Below, piece by piece: positions 11,460-22,552 of a stretch of DNA of 64,000 nucleotides. This DNA comes from Sorex araneus. Lineage: Eukaryota; Chordata; Mammalia; Eulipotyphla; Soricidae. The stretch spans positions 51,361,998 through 51,425,997 of the forward strand of contig NC_073307.1 of assembly GCF_027595985.1 (NCBI RefSeq), given 5' to 3'. A program made the position numbers and the translations under genes. Position 1 is the first letter of the stretch, and every line of letters starts with the position of its first letter. Below the pieces are notes generated by a model. That model made no database searches, was not told the origin of the DNA, and saw nothing but the letters and a program-made list of their open reading frames with translations.

Positions 11460-12180
11460 AAATGAGTTTGATAAAGAGGTGATGTGGGGAAAGAGAGAAA
11501 CTTTGAGTGATGGATGGAGAGACAATGATAATATTGATGGTGGGTTTGGAGATGAAACATTAAATGCCCAAAACTCTGTTATTCATAGCTTGATGGTTTT
11601 GTAAACCACAGTGCCAAACTATAAATAAATGAGTAAATAATGAATAAAAAACAGAAGACAAAAAATGGGAACAACCTAAGTGGAGGGATGAATAAACAAA
11701 TAGGTGATACACCTACATATGGACTAATGCGGTACATCTATACTGTGGATTATGGACTCAGTTACTAAAAAAAATGAAATTTGTCATTTGTTGCCATGTG
11801 GACAGACCCAGAGGGCATGATGGGAAGTGAAGTAAATCAGCAGATGAGAGACAAATTCTATAATTTCACAGTTATGCGGAAGAGAAGGAAACTAACAAAG
11901 CAAGACAAAAGCCAAAAGGTCAGATTATGATACAAATGTTGGTTAGCAGCAGGAGAGGAGTTTAGGAGTGGGGAAATTATGTCAGTTGGGTGGTGGGTAG
12001 AAACTAAACGTCAGGATTGGAGGACTGCAACGTAGATATAGATGTAGACAAAATGTAGATATATGTTTCATAGATGGTGAAATAGATGTGGAATACTTGA
12101 AATGTATGGTGTGGTGGAAGCCAATGTAACCAATGTAACAAAGAGGGAAGTCCTCTTTCCTTAACAATCTTTCCTTCATG
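11460..12180 (+). mobile_element. Old L1 3' segments
   Basis: 11460-11650 has an L1 3' UTR-like ending (GATGAAACATTAAATGCCCA, a TTTTGTAAACCACAG motif, then AATAAAAAAC). 11650-12180 resembles an older L1 ORF2 end (AACCTAAGTGGAGGGATGAA, GGACAGACCCAGAGGGCATG). Probably two old insertions; boundaries are approximate. Confidence 0.5.
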
Positions 12181-12517
12181 GAATATGTAAATTAGTACTA
12201 GTGATTCCTCTCAGGCTGGGCATGGAAGCTTTGAGTACTTCCAGTGTCACCCCACCTCTTTTGTTACTGGGTAGAGAAGGTCACAAACAGTGATATTTTT
12301 TTAATTCCCAAAACAAGTTCATTAATAACACATGCTGTTTCCTTCCATTTGGGGATTGTTATAAGTGGTGCTATTGACGACTTCAGAAGTTTGGGTTAAG
12401 GGTTCAGCATCCCTATCTAATTTGATAAACTTGCTTCCTTTCCCAGATGATCCTCTCAAAGGGGCTAATCATCTCAAGACATTTCATTAAAAAAATTCTA
12501 TATACTAAAATTTGTCA
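12181..12517. other. Unique sequence
   Basis: Nothing recognised. Ends at the long pyrimidine tract. Confidence 0.4.
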
Positions 12518-13015
<498 letters not shown>

Positions 13016-13162
13016 GTCACACCAGTGGTTATTCCTGGCTCTGCATTCAGAAATTGCCTTCGGCAGTTCTTGGGGGACTATACGGGATGCCAGGGACTAA
13101 ACCCAGGTCAGCCGAATGCAAGGCAAATACCTTCCTTGCTGTTCTATCGCTCCGGCTCCACC
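13016..13162 (-). mobile_element. SOR-type SINE bordering the pyrimidine tract
   Basis: Antisense copy: GTCACACCAGTGGTTATTCC through CTATCGCTCCGGCTCC. Its A-tail position coincides with the right end of the polypyrimidine tract. Confidence 0.88.
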
Positions 13163-13164
13163 AT

Positions 13165-13870
13165 GGCCCCTTGAGATGCTTTTTCCTTCCTGTAAATGCC
13201 CCCTACTCCACTCTACCAGTTGGTCCTCTGGTCTCATACCATGTTCTCCCATTAACTATTTTCACCTATGCCCTCTGGAAATATACTGGGGACTATACAA
13301 CCCTCAGACCATTGGAAAAAATGCTGCGTTGGACCATTCTATCTTTTCTACTCTACCATCTTTTCTCCTGGTCTTCTCAAGTTTGTTGTCAGTGTTCACT
13401 GATATGTTTTAATTTGTTCCATTTATCCATTAGTCTATTTTCCTGATACTACACACATAGATAAAATGATCCAAATATTGTGGTTTGTTTTTGTGCCACA
13501 TTTGGTAGCACTCAGGGCTTACTTCTGTCTCTGGCTCAGGGATCACACCTGACAGGTGTTGGGGGGAGCATATGAGGTGCCCAGGATGATACCTGGGTTG
13601 GCCACATTCAAGGCAAGTGCCCTGCCCACTGTTCTATTGTGCCAGCTCCAACAATTTTCCATTTTTTAAATCTTTACCTTTCTGATTTATTTCACTTTGC
13701 ATAATCTCTTTGAGTGTCTCTTTTGCTGCAAGTAGCAAACTGTCTTTTGTAATTTTGTAGCTGAATAGTATTGTCTTGTGCGTCTCAACTTTTTCTGATC
13801 ATCTGTATCCAGGCAGTTTGGTTGTTCTCAGGTCCTGGCTCTTGTAAGTAAATGGTGATAATCTGTGAGG
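13165..13870 (-). mobile_element. Old L1 fragment, interrupted by a SINE
   Basis: The plus-strand phrases TCTGATTTATTTCACTTTGC and AGCTGAATAGTATTGTCTTG are antisense to the end of L1 ORF2. The part at 13165-13450 resembles L1 3' UTR. A SOR SINE at 13479-13651 splits it. Confidence 0.5.
13479..13651 (-). mobile_element. SOR-type tRNA-derived SINE
   Basis: Antisense, fairly diverged: GCCACATTTGGTAGCACTCA through TGTTCTATTGTGCCAGCTCC. Nested within old L1 sequence. Confidence 0.82.
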
Positions 13871-14317
13871 TAGTAAGTTGACCATTTCTTGTTCTTCAAT
13901 TAGCTCCCTGAAAGGAGGCAGGAGGAGCAGATCTTTGTAAGGTGATCCTGCCTCAGCAACAGTGCCCACCCAGTAGATTTCAGGGATACCATAGAGAACT
14001 CTAAAGGTCCTTACTTTTTGATTGTTGGCTTAACAATCAAAGAGTACTCACCAGAGAGAGAGAAAGAGAGAGAGAGAGAACAAAACTAATGAATAACTGA
14101 TGTACATCAAGATTCAGAAAAGCAGTGAAAGAAGCATCTTAATTCAGGCACAAAACCAAAATATCCACAGTATTTTTTTTAGCTCTTCCCATTGTTTTAT
14201 TTATTTATTTATTTATTTATGCAGACACAGATACTTAATGTTTTTTACACAAAGCCAATGTTACAAAGACAAAAATGACTTTTTCTCCTTCTACATTTGC
14301 TTCCCCCTCTTTTTTTT
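13871..14317. other. Unique sequence with short simple repeats
   Basis: Contains a GA-rich stretch at 14054-14079 and (TTTA)n at 14197-14220. Otherwise unassigned. Confidence 0.4.
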
Positions 14318-15127
14318 TTAAAAAAACTGAATCACCGTGAATCACCATGAGATACAGTTACAGACTTGCAAACTTTCATGATTATGCTTCAGTCATACAA
14401 TGATGGAGCACCCATCCCTCCACCAGTGCCCATTTTCCACCTCCAATGTTCCCAGTATCCCTCCTGCTACCCCCACCCCATCCCACCCCCTCCCTATGTG
14501 TCAGGTGCATTCCTTCTTACTCTCTCTCTCCTTTTTGCTGCTATGGTTTGCAATACAGGTACTAAGAGGCCATCAAGCTTGGTCCATAGTCTACTTTCAG
14601 TATGCATCTCCCATCCTGAGCAATCCCTCCAACTATATTTACTTAGTGATCCCTTCTTTATCCCAGCCGCCTTTCCCCCCCCAGCATGTGAGGCCAGCTT
14701 CCAAACTGTGGAGCAATACTTCTGGCCGTTATCCAACTATGGAGCAATATTCCTGGCTCTTGCGTCTACGGTCCTTAGGTGTTAGTGTTCTATTATGTCA
14801 CTTTATAATCCACAAGTGAGTGCAGTCATTCTATGTCTGTTCCTTTCTTTCTGACTAATTTCACTTATCATGGTACTTTTCATGTCTATCCACTTAATTT
14901 CATTATTTCATCTTTTTAACAGCTGCATAGTTTGGTACATTGTGTAGATGTACCAAAGTTTTTTTAACCACTCTAGGGTGCCCTGTTCTAGGGCACTCAG
15001 GTTTTTTTCCAGATTCTGACTATAGTACAGTTCTGTAAAGAGTACTGCAATGAACATATAAGTGCAGATGTCATTTCTACTGTGTCATTTTTGCATCTCC
15101 AGGATATATTCCCAGGACCACAGAGCC
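14318..15127 (-). mobile_element. Shrew L1 3' end (ORF2 tail plus 3' UTR)
   Basis: Antisense: ATCACCATGAGATACAGTTA at the 3' terminus, the 3' UTR, then ORF2-end phrases including TCTATGTCTGTTCCTTTCTT and GGATATATTCCCAGGACCAC near 15101. The 139-codon plus-strand frames are shadows of it. Confidence 0.9.
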
Positions 15128-15137
15128 TTTGACAGAC

Positions 15138-15330
15138 CGGAGAGATAGTACAGTGGGTAGGTCACACTTACTCAGCAAGGATCCTTGGTGCTCCTTTTTG
15201 TCCCCTGATACTTACCAGGAGTGATCCCTGAGGACAGAGCCAAGAGGAAACCCTCTGTCTCTTGATAACCCACAAATAATGTGTGTGGCTCCCAAGCCCC
15301 CAGACCCAAAACCAAAACCAAAACCAAGAA
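15138..15330 (+). mobile_element. SOR-type SINE carrying a foreign internal segment
   Basis: Sense copy: CCGGAGAGATAGTACAGTGG, then a diverged middle. The 3' part contains 15251-15283, which is nearly identical to 15843-15874 and is not part of the SOR consensus. Ends in an (AAAACC)n tail. Confidence 0.7.
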
Positions 15331-15438
15331 AACTTGAGCCCTTAAGCTTTCGTGAATGGAGCTGGAGTTCCTCCTCCTCACTATGAGTCTGACACGTTGC
15401 CACTTATCCCTGGGCCTTGTGGCTGTCTGCCTCCAATC

Positions 15439-15465
15439 TTTAACACTCATACAATGAGTGTTAAA
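15439..15465. repeat. Perfect 12-bp inverted repeat, 3-nt loop
   Basis: Arms TTTAACACTCAT and ATGAGTGTTAAA are separated by ACA. A further direct copy, ATGAGTGTTTAAC, follows at 15468. It could extrude as a small hairpin; no function is implied. Confidence 0.9.
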
Positions 15466-15480
15466 CAATGAGTGTTTAAC

Positions 15481-16215
15481 AAGGATTCTCTATGCACTTT
15501 AGTTAGGAAGCAAGCAAAATAAGGTCAAACAAAAGTCAGCTTCCAGTGGACCAACAATTCTTCTCATGCATTCCAAATTAAGAAGGAACGCAAGGGTTAA
15601 CGATAACGCATTCCACCTTGAACCCCCGCACTCTCTTTATCTAGCACACCATAATAAAAGATCAAGAGTTCCTGCTTATTATCTTATTTTTCCTGCTTGC
15701 TCCACCAGGCTGAGGCCCAGTCTGGTTATGGATTAACACGGTGATCAATAGTAAGCCTGCTGTCTCGCTCTTGGCAGGGGAAAATGAACTCAAAATGCAG
15801 TCAAACTCTTATTGATCAAGGATATAGGTCTCACTTTCATTACCTCTGTCTCCTGATAACCCACAAATAATGTGATGAGTTGCTAATCTCTCTGATTTTC
15901 AATGGACCCTTCACCCCGTCTGTCTGCACGGAACAGCTTTTATTTTCATCTTGATACACATTCGGTGTAATTCACGTGTCGCGCTCACTCACTCTCTTAC
16001 CGTCAGACCTGGTCAATCAGAGCTAATAATATCCCTCTTCACTGTTGAAGGCAGCGGTGGAGAGTCTGAGAGTTTCTCCAAACAGGGAGAGAGAATGTTT
16101 CAGACCATCTTTCTCTCTTTGGGGGGTGGTGGCGACGAGAGCTGGGAGTTCTTGATGGTGTCACCCCCATCAAGAAACCTCTCAGGATCTGACCCCTTCT
16201 ATCCAAGAGGCTCCT
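15481..16215. other. Non-repetitive block
   Basis: No SINE or L1 recognised. It contains the partner (15843-15874) of the segment found inside the upstream SINE. Several TTAT/ATAA motifs and a CACGTG E-box-like core are visible near 15980, without proof of function. Confidence 0.45.
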
Positions 16216-16234
16216 CCTTGATTTTGTTTTATTT

Positions 16235-16328
16235 TACTGTTTGCTTTTTTAGGGTGAGTATGATCCCCACTGGTGCTCAGGGCTTCCTCCTGACTCTGTG
16301 CTGCAGGATCACTCCTTTTGGGGAGTGG
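16235..16328 (-). mobile_element. Truncated SOR-type SINE
   Basis: Antisense 3' part only: CCCACTGGTGCTCAGGGCTT through GCAGGATCACTCC. It breaks where the next SINE starts. Confidence 0.65.
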
Positions 16329-16424
16329 TGGTTTGGGCCACATCTGGCGATGCTCAGAGGTTACTACTGGCTCTGTACTCAGGAATTACTCCCGGTAGTG
16401 CTCAGGGGTCATATGTGACCTCCA
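16329..16424 (-). mobile_element. Truncated SOR-type SINE
   Basis: Antisense: GGGCCACATCTGGCGATGCT through GGGGTCATATGTGACC. The tRNA-like head is missing at the junction with the L1 3' UTR that follows. Confidence 0.8.
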
Positions 16425-16425
16425 G

Positions 16426-16885
16426 GGACTGATGGTTGGAAGCTTGCCACAAGTGTGTGGGTGGCAAAGGGTGGTTAGGATAGAGAAGGGGCCAGTGTAT
16501 GATCACTCTGGACAAGAACTGAGTGCTGAAAGTATGCAAAGGGATATGTACCTTTCAGTATCTGTATTGCAAACCATAATGCCCAATAAAGGAGGGGTGG
16601 AGAAAGAGAGAGAGAGTGAGAGAGATAGAGGGGGAGGGAGGAAGGGGAGGAGGGGGAGGGAAGAAGGGATGGAGAGGGAGGGAGGAAGGGAGGAAGGAGT
16701 AGAGAAAAGAAAAGTGCCTGCCATGGATGGGTGGTGGTGGGAGGGAAACTGGGGACATTTGAGGTGGGAAATCTACACTGGGGAAGGGACAGGTGTTGGA
16801 ACATTGTATGAGTGAAACTCAGTTGTAAACAACTTTGTAACTGTGTATCTCATGGGGACTCAATAAAAAAAATTTAAAAAAAATA
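16426..16885 (+). mobile_element. 5'-truncated shrew L1 3' UTR
   Basis: Begins GGTTGGAAGCTTGCCACAAG, has an expanded GA/GGGA purine tract at 16590-16710, and ends CATTGTATGAGTGAAACTCA, CTCAATAAAAAA with an A-rich tail. Confidence 0.9.
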
Positions 16886-18055
16886 AGTAGCTGTACTATC
16901 TCCTGACTCCCCTATAACCATCTTTTAAAAGCAACGTTGAAAGCTAAAGGAGATCATCCAATGTCCTTAAGGTCGTTTTGATTCAGTGTCCGGCTTTTCA
17001 GGATGCTCAAGCATAAAATGATGTGGTAATGCGGGTATGGAAAGGCCTGTGGTAAATTATATTATTATGGACAGAATACTTAACCCTGCTTGAGTCAAGC
17101 AGGCAACTTGCTTTTTTCCTCCGTGCTCTAAAATTGGACACTGCTCACCTAATTGAGTCACTTTTGCAAGGCAAGTCATAATATTTCCTGCTGCCAATCT
17201 CATTAAAACACATCATAATGACACAAATAAAGTCCTCATTCTTGGGGGAAAAAATACCAGATGACCCACAGCATTGAAGCTAATGAAATAATCGGCTTGC
17301 CTTCAGCCCAGAGGGAACGAATGGGCGTTTTTCTCCAGCTCCCGTCCAAACAATTTGTACACCTGTTGGAGAGAAAATGAAATATGACAGTGGTACAAAG
17401 TCTGGGGGATTAAGGTGATTGGCGTTGAGCTCTGAAAGCCGAGGTAATTGTACGTCTCATTTTCCCCTTTTGTTCTGCAAAGCTGCATTTGAAATTTGAC
17501 AAGAAAGTCCTCTTCGCCTCATGCCCCACCCCTTTGATCTGCCAAGGGGATAGGTGGCAATTTCATGGCATCTCTCCTTTCTCCCCCGGCACCCTATCTC
17601 CTTTATTTATTTGCTATTTTCTCATCTATGATCGTTAATGCCGTGCCTCAATACCATCGAGGATAACGCGATGGCCACCATGTCATCTGAGCCATAATAA
17701 TGTTAACATCGATGCTACTGAGATGTAGCTACTGCACCAGTCCCATGCCCCCCACAGCCCTACACCACTGCCTTCTGTCATCTGTGGTTTGCTCACTCTT
17801 CTCCCCTGCCTTCCCCTCACCCTCTCGTCCCACTGTTTGTGAGTCAGCCTTGTAATACAAGGCCAAGGGTTGGTCATTGTTAGATAGTGTCTGTCCCCTG
17901 GCTTTGTCTCTTCCTTAGGTAAGGAGAACTGATCTAGGGTCCGCTCTGACTTTGGGGATTACTTCCTTTGGAAGGGTGCTCCTTGTCCTCTTGTCTTTCA
18001 ATCCTGACATCAGAAATCTAGGAGAATGACAGAGAAGAACGTGTGCTTGGCTTAC
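16886..18055. other. Non-repetitive block, candidate conserved non-coding DNA
   Basis: About 1.2 kb without a recognisable transposon. It is complex in composition, with balanced base content and motifs such as TGAGTCA (AP-1-like) near 17154 and several CATAAT/TAATGA cores. No open frame of note. Conservation cannot be tested here. Confidence 0.4.
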
Positions 18056-18912
18056 CCTGGCAGGGAGGCAGGGGAGAAAGCAGGGGGCACGGGAGAAAGC
18101 AAAGGAAGTAGGGGAGAATATAGGGGGGAGGGGAGAAAGCAGGAGGCAGGGGAAAACGCAGGGGCATGGGGAGAAATTTGGGGGCAGGAGAGAAAGCAGG
18201 GGGCAGGGGAGAGAGCAGGGGGCAGGGGAAAGAGCAGGGGACAGGGGAGAGAGCAGGGGGCAGGGGAGAAAGCAGGGGCAGGGGAGAAAGTAGGGGTGTA
18301 AGGGGAAAAAGCAGGGGAATGGGGAGAGAGCAGGGGGCAGGGGAGAGAGCAGGGCACAGGGGAGAAAGCAGGGGAGTAAAGGAAAGAGCAGGGGCAGGGG
18401 AGAGAGCAGGGGTGCAGGGGAGAAAGCAGGGAGCAGGGGAGAAAGCAGGGGACAGGGGAAAGAACAGGGGGCAGGGGATAGAGCAGGGGTGCAGGGGAGA
18501 AAGCAGGGGGCAGGGGAGAGAGCAGGGGGCAGGGGGCAGGGGAGAAAGCAGGGGGCAGGGGGCAGGGGAGAGAGCAGGGGGCAGAGGAGAGAGCAGGGGG
18601 CAGGGGAGAGAGCAGGGGACAGGGGAGAAAGAAGGAGGCAGGAGAGAAAGCAGGGAGCAGGGGAGAGAGCAGGGGAGGAAGTAGGGGGAGGGGGCAGGGG
18701 AGAAAGCAGGGGGCAGGGGAGAAAGCAGGGAGCAGGAGAGAAAGCAGGGAGCAGGGGAGAGAGCAGGGGCCATGGGGCAGGAGAGAAAGCAGGGGACAGG
18801 GGAGAAAGCAGGGGGCAGGGAAGAAAGCAGGGGCAGGGGAGAGAGCAGCGGGCAGGGGAGAAAGCAAGGGGGAGGGGAGAAAGCAGGGGCTAGGGGAGAG
18901 AGCAGGAGAGAA
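18056..18912. repeat. G-rich minisatellite, 19-bp unit, about 45 copies
   Basis: Unit approximates GGCAGGGGAGAGAGCAGGG, with variants carrying AAAG for AGAG and single-base length changes. The plus strand is almost pure purine plus C at one position per unit and rich in GGGG runs. Three units make 57 bp, so all frames can stay open; the 310- and 288-codon Pro/Cys/Ser-rich minus-strand frames are artefacts. Confidence 0.98.
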
Positions 18913-19482
18913 CTGCACTGCTTTCTGTCCAGTGGAAGAGGACGCTCCATGCTCAGTGCCTTATGTCACGGTGATGAAGGGGTTTGAGGCATGCAGCCTC
19001 TGATGAGATCCACCTCTCCTGCTGAAGGAAGACTGCCGACTACCTTTGATGTTGTCATAATTGTGTTTGTGATCTTCAATCATGGCTGTCATCAAATTTT
19101 ATTAAACTTAATGTAGATAAAACCAAGACATTATTGATTAGTTCTGCCACGCACACCTCCCAGACTGCCTGGGAGAAGGCTCTGCTCAGGGGGGAGCTAG
19201 CTTCATTCTTTTGATAATACTCCTGCCCTCCCAGCCAGGGGCACTTCTAGTGTGTTCTGGAAGGCTACACCAATCATGTCATTAAGATGTCTTAATACAA
19301 TGCCACATCTTGCCCTGGGAGGTGGTGGTGATTATAATTCATGACCCCTTTTCATGTGGGCATACTTATTGCGGTTCTTTATTTAGGATACTTTTTCCTT
19401 CTTACTATTAATTTTTCTTTTTTTGATTGTGGTATATTTTCACTTTATTTGGAGTTAATCAGAGAGACTCCAAATTCACTTT
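18913..19482. other. Unique sequence
   Basis: No repeat recognised. ATTA-rich around 19095-19140 and otherwise unremarkable. Confidence 0.4.
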
Positions 19483-19666
19483 TTTTTTTGGTGGGGGTGG
19501 GTGGGTGGGTCCACATTCAGTAGTGCTCAGAGCTTACTCCTGGCTCTGAGCTCAGGAATTACTCCAGGCAGGGCTTGGAGTACTGTATGGGATGCCTGGG
19601 ATCTAACCATGTCAGCCACATGCAAGGCAAAAGCCGTACCTGCTGTAATATGGCTCCAGCCCCCAA
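19483..19666 (-). mobile_element. SOR-type tRNA-derived SINE
   Basis: Antisense: T-run and G-rich tail region, CCACATTCAGTAGTGCTCAG, through ATATGGCTCCAGCCCCC. Diverged. Confidence 0.88.
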
Positions 19667-19676
19667 CAATTCCTGG

Positions 19677-19910
19677 TCACTGTCACTGTCATCCCGTTCT
19701 TCATCGATTTGTTTGAGCGGGCACCAATAACGTCTCTCATTGAGAGACGTTATTGTTACTGTTTTTGGTATATCCAATACGCACGGGGAGCTTGCCAGGC
19801 TCTGCCGTGCGGGCTCCATACTCTCAGTAGCTTGCTGGGCTCTCCGAGAGGGGCGGAGGAATCGAACTCGTGTCAGCCGCATGAAAGGTGAAAGCCCAAC
19901 TGCTGTGCTA
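19677..19910 (-). mobile_element. RTE-tailed chimeric SINE
   Basis: Read on the minus strand it has a tRNA-like head (B-box-like GAGTTCGATTCC), a body with GGCAGAGCCTGGCAAGCTCC and a GCGTATTGGATATACCAAAA motif, then the terminal segment GGTGCCCGCTCAAACAAATC and a (CAGTGA)n end without poly(A). The tail matches the last codons of the RTE LINE in this window. It contains a 29-nt near-perfect palindrome at about 19725-19753. The first bases of the head are lost. Confidence 0.9.
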
Positions 19911-20015
19911 TTTTTTTTTTTTTTTTTTTTGCTTTTTGTGTCACACCCAGCGATGCACAGGGGTTATTCCTGGCTTTGCACTCAGGAATTACTCCTGGCG
20001 GTGCTCAGGGGACCA
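19911..20015 (-). mobile_element. 5'-truncated SOR-type SINE
   Basis: A 20-nt T-run (A-tail) followed by GTCACACCCAGCGATGCACA. Breaks off at GCTCAGGGGACCA, so the tRNA head is missing. It abuts the chimeric SINE on the left. Confidence 0.9.
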
Positions 20016-20146
20016 AAAATACTGGACCAGTCAGCATCCCCCCCAGACAAACAGCTATTTAGAAATCCAACTAGATCATCACCCAGCTCAGCATTTGCTC
20101 CTCAAACATTTATCTCCAGCCTGCCCCCTCTGCCTCACAGCCCATG
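20016..20146. other. Unique sequence
   Basis: Short segment between SINEs, nothing recognised. Confidence 0.35.
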
Positions 20147-20333
20147 ATTTTTTTTGTTTTTGTTGTTGTTGTTTTGGGGCCACACCTGTCGGTGCTCAAG
20201 TCTTACTCCTAGCTTTGAGATCAGGGATCGCTCTTGGAGGGCTAGGGGACCATATAGGATGCAGAGAATGCACCCAGGTCGGCCAAAACAAATTTAGCAC
20301 CCAGCCCGCTGTCCTATCGCTCCAGCCTCTAGT
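20147..20333 (-). mobile_element. SOR-type SINE with target duplication
   Basis: Antisense: GGGGCCACACCTGTCGGTGC through CTATCGCTCCAGCCTC. Flanked by CCATGATTTTTTT near 20142 and again at 20334, consistent with a target duplication. Confidence 0.88.
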
Positions 20334-20477
20334 CCATGATTTTTTTGTAAGAGAGAGAGAGAGGAATACAGGAATGGTGGAAGAAGAGAAGGTAATTGCA
20401 TCTGATAACCACGTGGAAGAAAACTACAACAAAGGGGTGAGGATTGAAACTATACCCTGATTTTTAAAACCAAATTG

Positions 20478-20660
20478 GAGGTGGGAGGGGTAGAACAGGT
20501 GTTAAGCACATGCCTTGCATGCATCCTGACCAGGCTTTGATCCCCAGCACCCAAACGGGTCTCCCAACCCCCCTCCAAACTGATCCCTGAGCACAGAGCC
20601 AGGAGTAAGCTCTGAGCACCACTGGATATGGCCACCAAACTAGAAATAAATAAATACCGA
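20478..20660 (+). mobile_element. SOR-type tRNA-derived SINE
   Basis: Sense copy: GCCTTGCATGCATCCTGACC, CTTTGATCCCCAGCACC, then GCACCACTGGATATGGCC and an (AAAT)n tail. Confidence 0.82.
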
Positions 20661-20664
20661 ATTA

Positions 20665-20835
20665 AGAGATGAAGACATAGTACAGGGAGTAAGGCACTTG
20701 TATGTACTTGACCCAGGTTCTGTCTCCCCAGGAATCGTATGGTTCTGCCCGCTCCCCTCAGCCCCAAGGAGAGTATTAACCGGAGGCCCTGAGCACTGCC
20801 CCAGGGTCACTCATGGAATCTCCAGCCCCACAGAG
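20665..20835 (+). mobile_element. Degraded SOR-type SINE
   Basis: Sense head GAAGACATAGTACAGGGAGT and a weak body with GAGCACTGCCCCAGGGTCAC. Strongly diverged. Confidence 0.5.
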
Positions 20836-20865
20836 ACAAAGTAGCACCTCATCCTCATTCCATTG

Positions 20866-21505
20866 TATATATTTTTTTCTTGGGGGGGAGTCATACTCAG
20901 TGAAGCACTTCACGATAGTCAGAATCTGGAAACAATCCGAGTGCCCGAGAACAAATGAGGCTGCTAGAAAAAATGAAGTCACGAAATTCGCTTATAACTG
21001 GATATACACGGAGAGTATCATGCTGATTGAAATGAGTCAGGAGAGGGACAGACATAGAATGAGATCACTCATTTGCAGGGTATCAAGTACATAGTGTGAG
21101 ATTAATACCCAGAAATGAGGGCCAGGAGGACTGGTCCATGGTAGGAAGCTGCCACAAGTTGTTGGGGAGGGCAGTTAGGACACAGAAGGGACCACGATGA
21201 CAGTGAGAGTTGGAAATGATCTCTTTGGACAATAACAGAGTGCTGGAAAGAGGTAAAGGGATATAAGGGATTTACAGGATAATCTTTCAGTGACAGTATT
21301 GCAAACCACAGTACCTAAAAGTGGAGGGAGAGTGGAGAGGCTGGGAGGTGGGCGGAAGGGGTGGAACTGGGAACATTTGTGACAGGAAAGTACACTGATG
21401 AAAGCTTGGATGTTGGGACATCGTATGACTGAAACTCAATCGTGAAAAACTTTTGTAACTATGTATCTCACAGTGAGTCAATAAAAAAGGGGGAAATTAA
21501 AAAGC
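20866..21505 (+). mobile_element. 5'-truncated shrew L1 (ORF2 end plus 3' UTR)
   Basis: Sense orientation: AGAATCTGGAAACAATCCGA, GAGTATCATGCTGATTGAAA, CACTCATTTGCAGGGTATCA, then the 3' UTR and a CAATAAAAAA end. The 3' UTR lacks the GA tract seen in other copies, showing CTAAAAGTGGAGGGAGAGTG instead. Confidence 0.92.
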
Positions 21506-22140
21506 TGCTTGTTTATGGTATTAGATAACTTTGGGTCTTCAGTCAGGTTTCTGCATTTTTCGAAAAGAACTAGATCTGCTTACAGAGGAACTGATCGAAT
21601 CTTCCTGAAGAAAGAGTCTTTGGTTTTGTTTAACTAGGCCTGACCTCCTGTTGAACTTCAAAAATAAAAAAAGACTCCATCTTAAAACACAAGCGACAGA
21701 TTAATAACCTTTTCCTCTTGTGCCGGGATATTTAAAACATACGGTTCCCAGATTAAATAAGATCATAAAATATCTTCACTATAGGTTGTTGTTAGAGAAT
21801 TATTTCATCAGCTGTTGGCAATTCAGCATCTGCTAGAGGTTTGTTCAAACATCTCATATTCATCTAGAATGTTAGATTTTTGTTTTTAAGTGGCCCAGTG
21901 CTTTGTCCAGATTCTTGGAATCAGGACAGCCCAGGGCCACTCCTGAATGATATAAACCGAGTGTCCATGGCTGTGTATGCAGAAAACATGTAGACAAGGA
22001 TAGCAGAAAACATATAGAGAAGGAAGCAGCTTCCCCCAAAAAATACTACTAAACAACAAACAATTTTTGTATCCACAATCAGTTAATACTGGATATTCCC
22101 CTCCCCACGCATGAGACCCTACAAAAAGTCTAAGAATTCT
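21506..22140. other. Unique sequence
   Basis: No repeat or coding signal recognised. A 91-codon minus-strand frame at 21886-22161 has no identifiable domain. Confidence 0.4.
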
Positions 22141-22290
22141 GGGCCATGAGAAATAGTTCAATGGGGTAGAGTGCTCGCTTTACACGTGGCTGACCCGAAT
22201 TCCATCCCTGCTACTCCATATAGTTCCCCAAGCACTGACAGGAGTAATTCCTGAGTGCAGAGCCAGGAGGAACCCCCAAACAAACCAAAC
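22141..22290 (+). mobile_element. SOR-type tRNA-derived SINE
   Basis: Sense copy: CGCTTTACACGTGGCTGACC, CTCCATATAGTTCCCCAAGC, ending at GAACCCCCAAACAAACC. Confidence 0.85.
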
Positions 22291-22552
22291 TATGCCTCCT
22301 TTCTGCCTTGATGTTCTAGAGTCTTGGTGATTCATTGAGAACTGGTGCTTACCCGTTCTCTCTGAGGAACGGAGACATGTCCGCTTCTTGCCCCTTTGGC
22401 TCAGTGAGCTGGAAGCTGTCTCTGATTTATCATCCCTTGTCTCGCTTCTCTGAAGCTGCGGCCCACCATTCCTTTGCAGCCTCTGGAACATGCTTCTCCA
22501 CCCCAGCTCTCTGCCTGTTTCTGGGGGCAGAAGCTTTTGTTTGTTTCTGTTT
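22291..22552. other. Unique sequence
   Basis: Short non-repetitive segment. The open frames crossing it run into the adjacent SINEs. Confidence 0.35.

Noticed and set aside
18056..18912. CRISPR-like array
   Set aside because: Units are directly adjacent with no unique spacers, and the context is mammalian.
18018..18950. Open frames of 288-310 codons on the minus strand, Pro/Cys/Ser/Leu-rich
   Set aside because: They translate the 19-bp minisatellite in different frames; the repeat lacks stop codons in all phases.
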